From positions 1-64,000 of the forward strand of contig CALBLK010000020.1 of assembly GCA_937895845.1 (NCBI GenBank): a stretch of DNA of 64,000 nt, in the 5' to 3' direction. The notes under the pieces were generated by a model. That model made no database searches. It saw nothing but the letters and a program-made list of their open reading frames with translations, and had not been told where the DNA came from. Positions 46,732 to 56,182 of this stretch are shown in pieces. The number at the start of each line of letters is the position of its first letter. Within the stretch, counting starts at the first letter, position 1. This DNA is from an uncultured Prevotella sp. (GTDB taxonomy: Bacteria > Bacteroidota > Bacteroidia > Bacteroidales > Bacteroidaceae). Made by a program: the position numbers and the translations under genes.

Positions 46732-48699
46732 CTAAGGTTTCTCGAACTTGACCCGGATGCCCACATAGGCCATTGCGCCCTCGGTGGGGCCCCATATCTG
46801 GGTGGCGTCGAAGGCGGGCGCCCAGGGGTTGTCAGCCCCGGCTATGGGGCGGGCCATCTTGTAGCCGGTGAGGTTCTCACCGCCGGCATAGACGGAGAAG
46901 TGGCGGAAGTCTCGGGTGACCTGTGCCTGCAGCTGGAAGTAGGCGGGGTAGGCGGTGCGGTCGTAAAGCTCGCCGCCGCCATCCAGGTGGCCGGTCACGT
47001 CGAAGTGCCACAGCTCCATCGGGGTCTTGTAAGACAGGGTGAGCAGTCCCTTGTAGCGCGAGGTCAGCGGCTGGCGGCGGAGCGTTCCGTCATAGGTTGT
47101 CCGCACGTCGTTGAGGCGGAAGGCGGCGGTGGCTGTCAGCCCCTCGAGCAGGGGGCAGGTGGCATCCACCTGCATGGTGTGGCTGTAGCTGCGGCCGTCA
47201 AGGTTGCCGAACACCACGGTGTGCGCGCCCATGGCTCCGTCGACGGTGGCCACCATCTGCCGGATGAAGTGGGTGTAGTAGTACTCGGCATTCAGCTCGA
47301 GCGTCTTCTCGCCCAGCGGCACGTTGAGCTGGGCCGACAGGCCGCAGTTCCAGGCCTCCTCCTGTTCAAGGTGCGGGTCGGCGTAGAAGGTGCGGCCGCT
47401 GGCCAGCATCGGCACGTTCTCGGCCAGGGCGTGGGGGGTGCGGTAGCCCTTGCCGGCAGAGGCGCGCAGGGTGAGCGGCCCGAAGGGCGAGTACTTGACG
47501 TGCAGGCGCGGCGTGACAAAGGAGCCGTAGAGGTCGGAGCGGTCCCAGCGGATGCCGGGCATCACGGTGAGCCGGTCGGAGGGCTTGTAGGTGTACTGCG
47601 CGTAAAGGCCGGCGGTGGTCTCTGAGGGCGAGAGGATGGGCTGCAGGTTGCCGCTGAACGTCTCGTCAAAGTGGTCGTGGTTGAGCGAGGCGCCCACCGA
47701 CAGGCTGTGGCGGTCGGTGATGTCGGTCTCGAACATCAGCTGGGCGTAGCCGTTCTTCTGGTCAACGCCATAGCGGCGGTTGCCAAACAGGTAGCCGGCA
47801 TCGTGCCACGAGCCGTGCAGCATCAGCGCCAGGCTGGAGTTGTGGCTGTCGCGGAACAGCACGGCGTTCTTCCACTGCGCCTCATACCTGTCGGCTCCCA
47901 CGTGTACGGCATAGCGCGGCATGTCGCGGTGCGCCCGTCCGTGGTGGCTCGTGCCACTGTTGCGCTCGTCGCGGAGCAGCCGCACGGACAGCTGCGAGAT
48001 GAACCCGGGGGCAAAGTAGGCCCAGCGGTGCATCAGGTTGTACTGGCGCACCTTGGGCATGTCCATGAAGCCGTCACCGTTGCCGTCGTGGTCGCGCTGG
48101 CGGTTCTCATAGTGCAGCAGCACACTGGTAGACAGGCGGTCGGACAGGTGGACGCTGGCATCGGCGTTGGCCTCGAGCTTGGCCTGCGAGTCAAAGTAGA
48201 GGTTGCCGCGCACCCCGTCGGTGCCCTGGGGCTTGAGAAACTCGATGTTTATCTGGCCGGTGGTGCTCTCGTAACCGTTTTTCACGCTCGACGCGCCCTT
48301 GGACACCTGGATGGACTGCATCCACGGCCCGGGCACATAGCCCAGGCTGTAAGGTAGGCTGGCGCCGCGCAGGTTGGGGATGTTCTCGGTGAGCATCTGC
48401 ACATAGGTGCCGCTCAGGCCCAGCAGCTTGATCTGGCGCGCGCCGGTGGCGGCATCGGCATAGTTGACGTCGACCGAGGGACTGGCGGTGAACGACTCGC
48501 CGAGGTTGCAGCATGCCGCGCGCAGCAGCTGGCCGGAGCCTATCAGCTCGGTGTTGGTGGCCAGGCGGTCCATCCGGGTGCCGTGGGTGGCGTTCACTAC
48601 CACACCCTTCAGCTTCACCGACATGTCAGTGCTGTCGGTCTGGGCATGGACTGCTGTAGCCGTGAAAACGGCCGGCAAAAGGAGTGCTGTTATCCGCAT
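46732..48699 (-). CDS. TonB-dependent outer-membrane receptor
   Basis: The 655-residue receptor starts at the ATG at 48699, which gives a signal peptide (MRITALLLPAVFTATAVHA); upstream in-frame Met codons do not. The plug domain (about 30-160) includes ARQIKLLGLSGTYVQMLTEN and SVKNGYESTTGQINIEFLKP. The rest is a 22-strand barrel ending in AYVGIRVKFEKP with a terminal aromatic-rich strand. It lacks the carboxypeptidase-like N-terminal domain of SusC proteins and resembles receptors for siderophores, cobalamin or metals. A His-rich loop, GTSHHGRAH, is present, but the ligand cannot be read from sequence. The leader is long (about 270 bases) without a riboswitch that I can recognise. Confidence 0.88.
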   Translation of the reverse strand: MRITALLLPAVFTATAVHAQTDSTDMSVKLKGVVVNATHGTRMDRLATNTELIGSGQLLRAACCNLGESFTASPSVDVNYADAATGARQIKLLGLSGTYVQMLTENIPNLRGASLPYSLGYVPGPWMQSIQVSKGASSVKNGYESTTGQINIEFLKPQGTDGVRGNLYFDSQAKLEANADASVHLSDRLSTSVLLHYENRQRDHDGNGDGFMDMPKVRQYNLMHRWAYFAPGFISQLSVRLLRDERNSGTSHHGRAHRDMPRYAVHVGADRYEAQWKNAVLFRDSHNSSLALMLHGSWHDAGYLFGNRRYGVDQKNGYAQLMFETDITDRHSLSVGASLNHDHFDETFSGNLQPILSPSETTAGLYAQYTYKPSDRLTVMPGIRWDRSDLYGSFVTPRLHVKYSPFGPLTLRASAGKGYRTPHALAENVPMLASGRTFYADPHLEQEEAWNCGLSAQLNVPLGEKTLELNAEYYYTHFIRQMVATVDGAMGAHTVVFGNLDGRSYSHTMQVDATCPLLEGLTATAAFRLNDVRTTYDGTLRRQPLTSRYKGLLTLSYKTPMELWHFDVTGHLDGGGELYDRTAYPAYFQLQAQVTRDFRHFSVYAGGENLTGYKMARPIAGADNPWAPAFDATQIWGPTEGAMAYVGIRVKFEKP

Positions 48700-48977
48700 A
48701 ACTTCATTTCTGTTGCAAGGGCAATGGCGTTTTTTATCACCGCCTCGCAGTTGTCTCACGCATTTGCTCATTCTGTTTCCGTCCATAAGACCAACCCTTT
48801 CACTGGCCGAAACAAGCCATTGCACAAACTGGTTTTCAACCGGCCAAACGCTCTTTTCAGCCAAATTAGCTCACCATTCCAGCCAGCCCAGCTCACCATT
48901 ACGGCCCTTTCAGGGTAGAGTCTGCGGACGGGTCGGGGCGGCGGCTCACGCCATCGTGACACCGTTCGAACCCGGCG

Positions 48978-48985
48978 CAAAAGTA
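48978..48985 (-). promoter_or_regulatory. Possible -7 element for the TonB-dependent receptor
   Basis: On the minus strand these bases read TACTTTTG. No TTTG lies 19-21 bases upstream. The implied leader of about 270 bases contains the short hairpin motif (48803-48820) and a repeated AATGGTGAGCT. Confidence 0.4.
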
Positions 48986-49033
48986 ATGATAATCGTTGAA
49001 ACGGCGGACTTTCGCAAGCTAAAAAAACAAAAC

Positions 49034-49165
49034 GGTGCGTTCCGTAACGCCAAACGCTTCATCCCGGCTCGCGAAACGGTGCGTTCCGGCTCGCGAAACG
49101 GTGCGTTCCGTAACGCCAAACGGCCCGCTTCGCAGGGCGAAGCGGGCCGTTTGGCAAGCTCGAAT
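49034..49165. repeat. 22-bp tandem repeat array 2 with 19-bp hairpin
   Basis: Six 22-base units start at 49034, 49056, 49078, 49100, 49122 and 49144. The commonest unit is GGTGCGTTCCG followed by GCTCGCGAAAC. Units 4-6 contain a perfect 19-base inverted repeat (49115-49133 with 49137-49155, loop AGG). The array ends in CCGTTTGGCAAGC, the same 13 bases as at the end of array 1 (27139-27263). It lies between the SusC/SusD operon end and the receptor promoter. Confidence 0.75.
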
Positions 49166-49266
49166 GAGCGTTTTATGAAACCGGCGGGCCTGGCACGGTG
49201 ACGCAGACCACCCGGCTGAACAAGGCGCGAGCCTGTTCGCCGCACCGGGATGCAGGTGTCAGCACG

Positions 49267-49292
49267 CCTGCCGGCACTGCCTGTGCGGCAGG
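49267..49292 (-). terminator. Possible terminator hairpin after the SusC/SusD operon
   Basis: CCTGCCGGCAC pairs with GTGCGGCAGG with one bulged base, two bases after the stop of the last SusD gene. There is no T run on the minus strand, so it may be a processing or stabilising hairpin instead. Confidence 0.35.
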
Positions 49293-49294
49293 GG

Positions 49295-51154
49295 TCACTT
49301 GTAAGGCAGGTACCAGTTGTTGGGGTCTGCCAGGTCGACGGCCGGGTTCTTGTACTCCAGCTTCTTCTTCAGCCACAGGCTTCCGAAGTTGGCGCCGTAA
49401 AGACCGGCCTCATTCTTGTGGCGGGCCAGGCGCATCAGGTCGTAATAGCGGGTGCCCTCGAAGGCCAGCTCCAAGGCATACTCGTCGCAGAGCAGGTCTT
49501 CGACAGCGTTGACGGTGTCGCTCTTGGTGTACTGCGAGGGGTCGCCGGCCACATTGTAGGTGTCGGCGATATACGACAGTTTCTGTCCCACCACAGTTGC
49601 AAACTGGTAGGGTGAGAGACCGGGCGTGTAGTTGCCGTTCTGTGACTCATAGTCCGACGTCCAGCCGCAGCCACGCTGGTGAATGCCATAGGTGTTGGTC
49701 TTCAGGAACTTGTCGGCAGTGGCATCGGTAATCAGGGGGTAGACATTGGTCAGCAGGTTCTTGCTGTCCTGCGTGATGTAGCCGCCGAAGTCGGTCGTGC
49801 CATAGTCAAGGACAGACTGGTTGATACCGTCTTTCAAGATGGCGAAGGCGAGGTCGGGATGGCCCATGCGGTTGAGCGCCTCGGCCAGGTGGAGCCACAC
49901 GGTGGCCGTGCGGTAGAGCGACACGCTGGCCTGCGACAGCTTGGGTATCCACACCTGCACAGAGTCTTCGCCGTAGCTCACCCGGTCGCAGATGGAGGGG
50001 AAGCGGGTGTCGCCCACCTTGGCGGTCACCACGGTGTTCTTGTCGTTCTCGACATAATAGTAGCTCAGGGTGTCCACCAAAGTGGTGAAGCTCTGGGAAG
50101 CCTTGAGCTGCACCTGGTCGAGGCGCGGGGTGGAGCGGTTGAACTTCTGCGTGCCATAGAAATCGTAGCCGAAATAGGTAGGCAGCGAGGAAGTGACACC
50201 CTTCAGGCGGTTGACGGGCATCTGCACCTTGGTGATGCACTCCTCTTTCTGGTTGGCGGCAAACAGCTGCGAATAGCCAATGGTTTTCTGCTGCTCAGGC
50301 GCATTGGAGACGTCGGTCGGCATCCGGTCGGTATAGTCCATGCGGGGCAGATCCGTGAGCGAGGCGCGCGCGCCGACGTGGAGCTGGGTAGCCTCGGCCA
50401 CCTGCGAGAGGAAGGTGACATAATACTTCACTGCGTTGGGATAGTCGTTGGCTTCAAGGTAGAGGTCGCCAAGTATCACGTCGACGGGGATGTAAAAGAG
50501 GTTGGAGTTCATCCTGTAGTTCTGTCCCCAGTTGGTCGAGCCAAGGTCAAACTGCCCGTGGTCGGGGCAGGGGGTGCCGGAATACTGGGCGAGGTCGGGC
50601 GCAAGCTCGGCTACGATGCCCGCAAGGTCTTTCTCCTCGAAGCGGGTTGACTCAATCTGCGAGATGGTGGTGAGCGGCGTGGTGACAAAGGGCACCTTGC
50701 CGTAGTTGCGCGCCAGCTGCAGGTAAGCCCAGGCACGGATGGCCTTGATGGCCACATACTCGTTTTTGACCACCTGGGTGCTTCCGGTCATCAGCGAGGT
50801 GTCACGGTGGGCAATGTAGTAGTTGCAGTTGTTTATCACACGGTAGTACTGGTAGGCGCTGTCGTAGCGGTTGGTCGTTCCGGCGGCAAAGCGGGCCAGT
50901 TCCTGCAGGTTCTTGTCGGTGACGCCGGGCATCACGTCGACAAGGTCGCCACGCATCTCGCCCTGCAGGTAGTACTGGTCGGTAACGGCCTGCATGGCCT
51001 GCAGCACGCCAAAGGCGTAGTACATGGAGTCGGTCTTCTGGTCCATGTCGGGGTCGAACAGCCGCTGCGAGCTGTCGGTATCGAGCATATCGGAGCAGCC
51101 GGTCACGGAACCGAGCCCGAGCATGGCTGCGATTGCTATAACAATTTTCTTCAT
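49295..51154 (-). CDS. SusD/RagB-type outer-membrane lipoprotein (pair 2)
   Basis: The 619-residue surface lipoprotein pairs with the SusC-type protein encoded just upstream and closes over its pore. The lipobox is in LGLGSVTGCSDML. The SusD fold shows tetratricopeptide-like helices (AIRAWAYLQLARNYGKVPFV near 130-150; VWLHLAEALNRMGHPDLAFA near 415) and the C-terminal RagB region (LCDEYALELAFEGTRYYDLMRLAR near 570). It starts 10 bases after susC. Substrate unknown. Confidence 0.93.
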   Translation of the reverse strand: MKKIVIAIAAMLGLGSVTGCSDMLDTDSSQRLFDPDMDQKTDSMYYAFGVLQAMQAVTDQYYLQGEMRGDLVDVMPGVTDKNLQELARFAAGTTNRYDSAYQYYRVINNCNYYIAHRDTSLMTGSTQVVKNEYVAIKAIRAWAYLQLARNYGKVPFVTTPLTTISQIESTRFEEKDLAGIVAELAPDLAQYSGTPCPDHGQFDLGSTNWGQNYRMNSNLFYIPVDVILGDLYLEANDYPNAVKYYVTFLSQVAEATQLHVGARASLTDLPRMDYTDRMPTDVSNAPEQQKTIGYSQLFAANQKEECITKVQMPVNRLKGVTSSLPTYFGYDFYGTQKFNRSTPRLDQVQLKASQSFTTLVDTLSYYYVENDKNTVVTAKVGDTRFPSICDRVSYGEDSVQVWIPKLSQASVSLYRTATVWLHLAEALNRMGHPDLAFAILKDGINQSVLDYGTTDFGGYITQDSKNLLTNVYPLITDATADKFLKTNTYGIHQRGCGWTSDYESQNGNYTPGLSPYQFATVVGQKLSYIADTYNVAGDPSQYTKSDTVNAVEDLLCDEYALELAFEGTRYYDLMRLARHKNEAGLYGANFGSLWLKKKLEYKNPAVDLADPNNWYLPYK

Positions 51155-51164
51155 ATCGAGGTTT

Positions 51165-54100
51165 TTACAAGTTAATCTTTACGCCAAATGTGAACGAGCG
51201 GCTCTGGGCCAGTGTGCCACAGTCGATGCCCTGGTAGTAGACACTGTTGCCAATGCTGAACTCGGGGTCGTTGCCGGTGTACTTGGTGAGGGTGAAGAGA
51301 TTCTGCGCCTCGGCCCATACGGTGAGGCCCTGCAGCCAGGTCCATGAGCCGGGGACAGGCACGCGGTAGGCGAGGTTCACCGTCTTGAGGCGCAGGTAGC
51401 TGCCGTCCTCAATCCAGCGGTCGCTGAAGCGGTTGTTGCCCATGGGGTCGCCGTAGTTCACCCGCGGCAGGTCGGTCTGCTGGCCCTCGTAGCGCCAGTG
51501 GCCCACCTCGGCCACCTGCTGGTTGTAGAGCGTGGAGCCTGAGTTGAGGATGGTGCGCTGGTAGTTGAACACATCGTTGCCCAGGCTGTAGTTGAAGCCG
51601 AGGCTCAGCGTGAGGTCTTTCCAGTTGGCAGTGGCAAAGATGTTGCCGTAGATGTCGGGGTTGGGGTCGCCGATGACCGTGCGGTCGCTCTCGTCGATGC
51701 GCCCGTTGCCGTCGAGGTCTACAAAGTGTATGTCACCGGCCATGAAGTTCTGGCGTGCTCCGGCGGCATCCTCAATGTAGAGGTAGCTGCCATCCTTGCC
51801 GGCCGCCTTGGCCTGGGCGTCGGTGGCAAACACGCCGGCGGTCTTGTAGCCGTAGAACAGTCCAACGGGGTTGCCAACGGCAGTGAGCATGGTTGCGCCG
51901 TAGACATCGGTCTCGAAGTTGCCGGCAGGCAGCTTGGTCACCTCGTTCTTGTAGTGTCCCACCGAGGCGCCCACCTCGACACGCCAGTCCCTGGTGACCA
52001 CGGGCTTGGCCGTTACGGCCACCTCGTAGCCGGTGTTGCGCAGCTCGCCGCCGTTGCACCAGTAGTTGTTGATGCCGGCCACGGGGTTGCTGAAGTTCTG
52101 GAGGGTGAGCAGGTTGGTGGTGTTGTGGACAAAGTAGTCAACGCTCACGCCCAGGCGGTTGTTGAGGAAGCGCGACTCCAGGCCAATGTTCCACTTTGCG
52201 GTAGATTCCCACTGGATGTTGTCATTGCCGATGTTGGTGAGCTGGAGGCCGGTCTTCTTGTCATGGAAGCGCACGGCGCTGAAGCTGCTGCGGGCGGCAT
52301 AGTTGTTGATGTCGTCGTTGCCGCTGATGTCAAAGCCGGCATTCAGGCGCAGGTAGTTGACACCGCTCCCCTGGGGGAACCAGGCCTCGTTGGTGAGCAC
52401 CCAGCCCAGCTGCACGCTGGGGTACAGGGCCCACTTCACGCCAAACAGGCCCAGGCCGTCGGCGTTGTCGCCGAAGCGGCTGTTGGCCTCGCCCAGCAGC
52501 GACACCGTGGCGAAGTAGCGGTTCATGTAATTGTAGTCTACCGTGCCATACCACTGGATGTTTTTCCACACGTCGTTCACGCCGTCGGTGTTGCCGCCGC
52601 TGGCACTGAGCTGCGGGTTCTTGTCGTCGGTCTGGGCGGTATAGTCGGTGATCAGGCTGTTGGCCTCAAACGAGAAGTTGTTGTAGCGGAAGCCTGCCGT
52701 GGCCGAAAGGCCGTGGGCGCCATACTGCTTGTTCCAGTTGGCAAAGGCTCCCGCCGCAAGGTTGCGCTCCTCGGCAAAGAGTGAGCCTACCTTGGCGTAG
52801 ACGGTTCCGATGCCATCAATCTTGAACGGGGGCACACCCTCGTAGGGGCGGTAGTAGCGCTGGGTGTTGCGGTTGAGCATATAGCTCACGTTGGCGCCCA
52901 CCTTGAGGCCGCTCTTGAACGTGTAGACCGGAGCGAGGCGCACGGTGAAGTTGGTGTTCTGCACGATGTTCTTGTTGTCACCCTTGCCGTTCTCAATGAT
53001 AGCCACAGGGTTGGCCAGCGAGTACTTGGTGCCGTTGTCAATCTGGCTGAACAGGTCGTCGTAGCTGCTGAGCAGGCTGGTGAAGCCGCCAACGCGCTTG
53101 TTGTACTGGTAGGGGGTGACCAGCGGCGACTTGATGGCAGCCAGGCTGGTGGGCGACGTGATGGTGCTCTGCGAGAAGTCAATGGGGAAGCCGTCATCAT
53201 AAAGCTCGCTGTTGGTGCGGGCGATAGAGATGTCAAACTTGGTCTGCAGCCCCTTGAACACCTCGATGTCGGTGTTAAAGCGGAGGTTCATGCGGTCGAA
53301 GCCCGTGCTCTCAACGGTGCCCTCGGCATCCATATAGCCCACTGAGAGGTTGTACATACCCACATCGTCGCCACCCTGCACGTTGATGCTGTAATTCTGG
53401 GTGAGGGCATTGCGGTAAACGTAGTCCTGCCAGTCGGTGTCGTTGTGGTAGATGTTGTAGTAATAGCCGTTGGGGTCGTCGTTCAGGAAGCGGAAAGCAA
53501 TGTTGCGGCCTTTCAGCTCTGACATTGTGCCGAGCATTTCGGTGGCATACGTGCGGTACTGCGCGGCGTTCATCATCGTCTGTGTCTGCGGGACAAGGCT
53601 CACACCCACCGAGATGTTGGCGTCGATGCGGGTGGCCATGCTGCGTCCGCGCTTGGTGTCGATGAGAATCACGCCGTTGGCGCCGCGCGCGCCGTAAAGG
53701 GCTGTGGCGTTTTTCAGCACAGTGACTTTCTCGATGTCATCGGTCGAGATGTTGGCCAGCATATTGTTGAAATGTCCGGCGTGCAGCGACGAGCGGCTGT
53801 ACTGCATGTCCAGCTCCACCCCGTCAAGGACAATGAGGGGCTGGCTGTTGGAGTTGATCGAGTTGAGACCGCGCACAAACATGGCGGCTCCGCCTTCGGC
53901 AAAGCCCGAGCGCAGGATGGAGCGGACGTCGGCGCCGAGCGTGTTGCCAATCTCCTGGTCGATGGTGGCGGCTGTCTGGGACGACACGAACTCGCGCTTG
54001 GCGGTAATCTCGGTTCCCTTGCCGTACATGGGGCGGAACTTGTCGCTGAGCATCTCGATGGCAATCGTCCGGGTCGAGTCGTAGGCGGCGACGCCAACCT

Positions 54101-54389
54101 GCTGCGACATGAACGATTCTGAGTGTACATAAAGGCTTGTGACGCTGGCGGGCACCTTGATGGTGAACGTTCCGTCGTCATCGGTCATGGCGGTATAGCG
54201 GTTGTTGCCCAGCGCCTGCAGCTGGATGCCGGCCAGCGGCATCTTCGAGGCATGGTCGACAACTTTGCCCTTGAGGGTCTTCATTTGGGCCAGGGCAGGC
54301 ATCGCTGCGGTCAGGGCCAGGGCGCAGAAAGCCAGTCTGAGACTCGGCCTGCGCTGTGTATTGGTGTCGGTTGTGATTTTCATCGTCAT
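51165..54389 (-). CDS. SusC/RagA-type TonB-linked outer-membrane protein (pair 2)
   Basis: This 1074-residue TonB-dependent transporter has a signal peptide ending near MPALAQ. A carboxypeptidase-like regulatory domain follows (LKGKVVDHASKMPLAGIQLQ, about 38-115), then a plug with the SusC signature (VRGLNSINSNSQPLIVLDGVEL, about 180-200; VLKNATALYGARGANGVILIDTKRG). The long barrel ends in AQSRSFTFGVKINL. The ATG overlaps the stop of the fasciclin gene (54386-54389), implying coupled translation. It imports an unknown oligomer or glycan with its SusD partner. Confidence 0.94.
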   Translation of the reverse strand: MTMKITTDTNTQRRPSLRLAFCALALTAAMPALAQMKTLKGKVVDHASKMPLAGIQLQALGNNRYTAMTDDDGTFTIKVPASVTSLYVHSESFMSQQVGVAAYDSTRTIAIEMLSDKFRPMYGKGTEITAKREFVSSQTAATIDQEIGNTLGADVRSILRSGFAEGGAAMFVRGLNSINSNSQPLIVLDGVELDMQYSRSSLHAGHFNNMLANISTDDIEKVTVLKNATALYGARGANGVILIDTKRGRSMATRIDANISVGVSLVPQTQTMMNAAQYRTYATEMLGTMSELKGRNIAFRFLNDDPNGYYYNIYHNDTDWQDYVYRNALTQNYSINVQGGDDVGMYNLSVGYMDAEGTVESTGFDRMNLRFNTDIEVFKGLQTKFDISIARTNSELYDDGFPIDFSQSTITSPTSLAAIKSPLVTPYQYNKRVGGFTSLLSSYDDLFSQIDNGTKYSLANPVAIIENGKGDNKNIVQNTNFTVRLAPVYTFKSGLKVGANVSYMLNRNTQRYYRPYEGVPPFKIDGIGTVYAKVGSLFAEERNLAAGAFANWNKQYGAHGLSATAGFRYNNFSFEANSLITDYTAQTDDKNPQLSASGGNTDGVNDVWKNIQWYGTVDYNYMNRYFATVSLLGEANSRFGDNADGLGLFGVKWALYPSVQLGWVLTNEAWFPQGSGVNYLRLNAGFDISGNDDINNYAARSSFSAVRFHDKKTGLQLTNIGNDNIQWESTAKWNIGLESRFLNNRLGVSVDYFVHNTTNLLTLQNFSNPVAGINNYWCNGGELRNTGYEVAVTAKPVVTRDWRVEVGASVGHYKNEVTKLPAGNFETDVYGATMLTAVGNPVGLFYGYKTAGVFATDAQAKAAGKDGSYLYIEDAAGARQNFMAGDIHFVDLDGNGRIDESDRTVIGDPNPDIYGNIFATANWKDLTLSLGFNYSLGNDVFNYQRTILNSGSTLYNQQVAEVGHWRYEGQQTDLPRVNYGDPMGNNRFSDRWIEDGSYLRLKTVNLAYRVPVPGSWTWLQGLTVWAEAQNLFTLTKYTGNDPEFSIGNSVYYQGIDCGTLAQSRSFTFGVKINL

Positions 54390-56152
54390 TGCTCATTGGA
54401 TTTGGAAAGTTCAACCGGCACAAGGATGATACCGGCTACACGCAGGTCGCGGACATAGGTTTCCTTTGACTTGTTGTCCAGCCTCGGGAATGTTATCTTG
54501 ACATAGGGATAGCAGCTCTCAAGACCCGTGTAGGAAACAGGGAACGTAAAGTCGCCAAGGTAGATGGGGTCTACCTTGTCGAGGCTGTTCTTAAAGGCCC
54601 ACTCGCCAAGCTTGGCGGCAGTGGTCTTCGGCCCCTTGGAATCACCTTCGGGGTTGGTGGGATGGAAGAAGTGGTCCTTGGTTTCACCCTTTGCGGGGTC
54701 GTAATAGCTGAGCGAGGCGTTGAAAAGGCTGGGCTTCATCTCCGCATCGGGGTCGTAGGCGGCATAGTTGGCGTCGGCACAGGGCGGCACTATCACGCAG
54801 TAGATGCTGTATTTCGTGGAGAGCACCCCACCCTGCAGGTTGAAGTAGGCAATCATGTCGCTCATGGTCTTGGGCTGAATCCAGCTGAACTTGAGCCCGT
54901 CTTCCAGGAAGTTGGCCATGTCAACGTGGGGGATGTCAATCTCCTCAAGCCCCTCGCGCAGGGTCCTGGCCGTGATATACTGGGGCACAGAAGCGTTCTT
55001 GTAGGCCGACATCCTGTACGAGCTTCGCAATACGGGGTTGTACCACTCCCACGAGCGGAAGGCCAGGCTGTCCACAACGCGCAGCTCGCCGTTGCTCATC
55101 TGCTCGGTTTCACCCACCTGGCGGGCAAGGATTTCCTGCGGATGGCTGTACTTTGTCCTGGTGGTGCTGTACAAGGTGTCGGCAAAGCTGTTGCCATCAA
55201 CGAGCCACTTGTTGTATTGGTTGTTGTTGCTGTAGTACAGGCCGGAGGCCAGCGTGAGGCAAGTGAGCGAGTCAGACAGGTAGGCGGCATTCACCTCCTG
55301 CTTCACATCCTCGGTCTTCAGCACGCCGTTTTGCATATAAACCTTCTCGGACTTAATGACGCCCTTGCCATAGCTGAGCGTACTCTTGATGGCAGCATAG
55401 GCAGTGTTCCAAGCCTCGTTGGTGGGCACGAACACGGTATAGGTGCTGTCCTCGCTGTCCAGCTTGGCGTCGAACCGCCTGAGCATGGTGTTGCTCACAA
55501 TCATCACCGAGTCCTCGTAGGTCTGCACGCCGTTGACAATGGGACCGGCCACGCTGTTCTCCTCGTCAAGCACACTCTGCTCATAGCGCAGAATGTAGGC
55601 CGAAAGGGAGTCAGCGGCCTTGTTGGCCGTAAGGTACTCGTAGAAGTTGGGGCGGTAGATGGCCTCGCCGTCCAGCAGGTGCATCACGCCGTTGCGTCCG
55701 GCCACGTTGGCCTTTTCGACGGCCACGCCGCCGAATCTGGCATCGGCCGAAGTGCCCTTGAAGTCATAGGTCTTCTCGTTGAGCGTGGTGATGCGCTCGT
55801 CAACCGGCGCCGAGATGTAGTGGTTGTAGTCGGTGATGTGGTTCTCGACAAACTGGAAGCGCACCGTTGCGCTGTCGGCCGCCTCCCATTTGGCATGGTC
55901 GAACTTGCCGTTGAGCGGCGCCCACACTGTGTAGAAGCGCGAGGAGGACAGCAGCTTGTCGTAGCCGCTCTTTTTGACGAGGGCGGCAAACTGCGAGAGA
56001 TCGGCATTGCCGCTGATGTTTTCCCAGAGGCTTTGAGAGGCCGAGGGAAGGCGCTCGCCCGGCACCTCGTTGTAATCGTCGAAGTCGGAGCAGGATGAGG
56101 CGGCCAGAACCGCAGCCATCATCGTGATTCCTATACAATGGTAATGTTTCAT
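54386..56152 (-). CDS. Fasciclin (FAS1)-domain lipoprotein (second)
   Basis: The 588-residue protein has lipobox LAASSC and two FAS1 domains. The first (about 35-170) has LSQFAALVKKSGYDKLLSSS, FYTVWAPLNGKFDH and RNGVMHLLDG. The second (about 180-420) has YTVFVPTNEAWNTAY. The C-terminal region (about 430-588) is beta-rich and ends in YPYVKITFPRL and GIILVPVELS. Similar multi-FAS1 lipoproteins are known beside SusC/SusD pairs in Bacteroidota. It may bind the substrate or another surface protein; this is inferred. Spacing of 30 bases from the preceding gene and a four-base overlap with susC place it in the operon. Confidence 0.87.
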   Translation of the reverse strand: MKHYHCIGITMMAAVLAASSCSDFDDYNEVPGERLPSASQSLWENISGNADLSQFAALVKKSGYDKLLSSSRFYTVWAPLNGKFDHAKWEAADSATVRFQFVENHITDYNHYISAPVDERITTLNEKTYDFKGTSADARFGGVAVEKANVAGRNGVMHLLDGEAIYRPNFYEYLTANKAADSLSAYILRYEQSVLDEENSVAGPIVNGVQTYEDSVMIVSNTMLRRFDAKLDSEDSTYTVFVPTNEAWNTAYAAIKSTLSYGKGVIKSEKVYMQNGVLKTEDVKQEVNAAYLSDSLTCLTLASGLYYSNNNQYNKWLVDGNSFADTLYSTTRTKYSHPQEILARQVGETEQMSNGELRVVDSLAFRSWEWYNPVLRSSYRMSAYKNASVPQYITARTLREGLEEIDIPHVDMANFLEDGLKFSWIQPKTMSDMIAYFNLQGGVLSTKYSIYCVIVPPCADANYAAYDPDAEMKPSLFNASLSYYDPAKGETKDHFFHPTNPEGDSKGPKTTAAKLGEWAFKNSLDKVDPIYLGDFTFPVSYTGLESCYPYVKITFPRLDNKSKETYVRDLRVAGIILVPVELSKSNEQ

Positions 56153-56182
56153 TGTTGCTTTGATTAAAGTGGGGTTAGGGAT

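Noticed and set aside
48700..48977. Cobalamin or TPP riboswitch in the receptor leader
   Set aside because: I could not find the conserved core sequences of either class; left as an open question rather than a feature.
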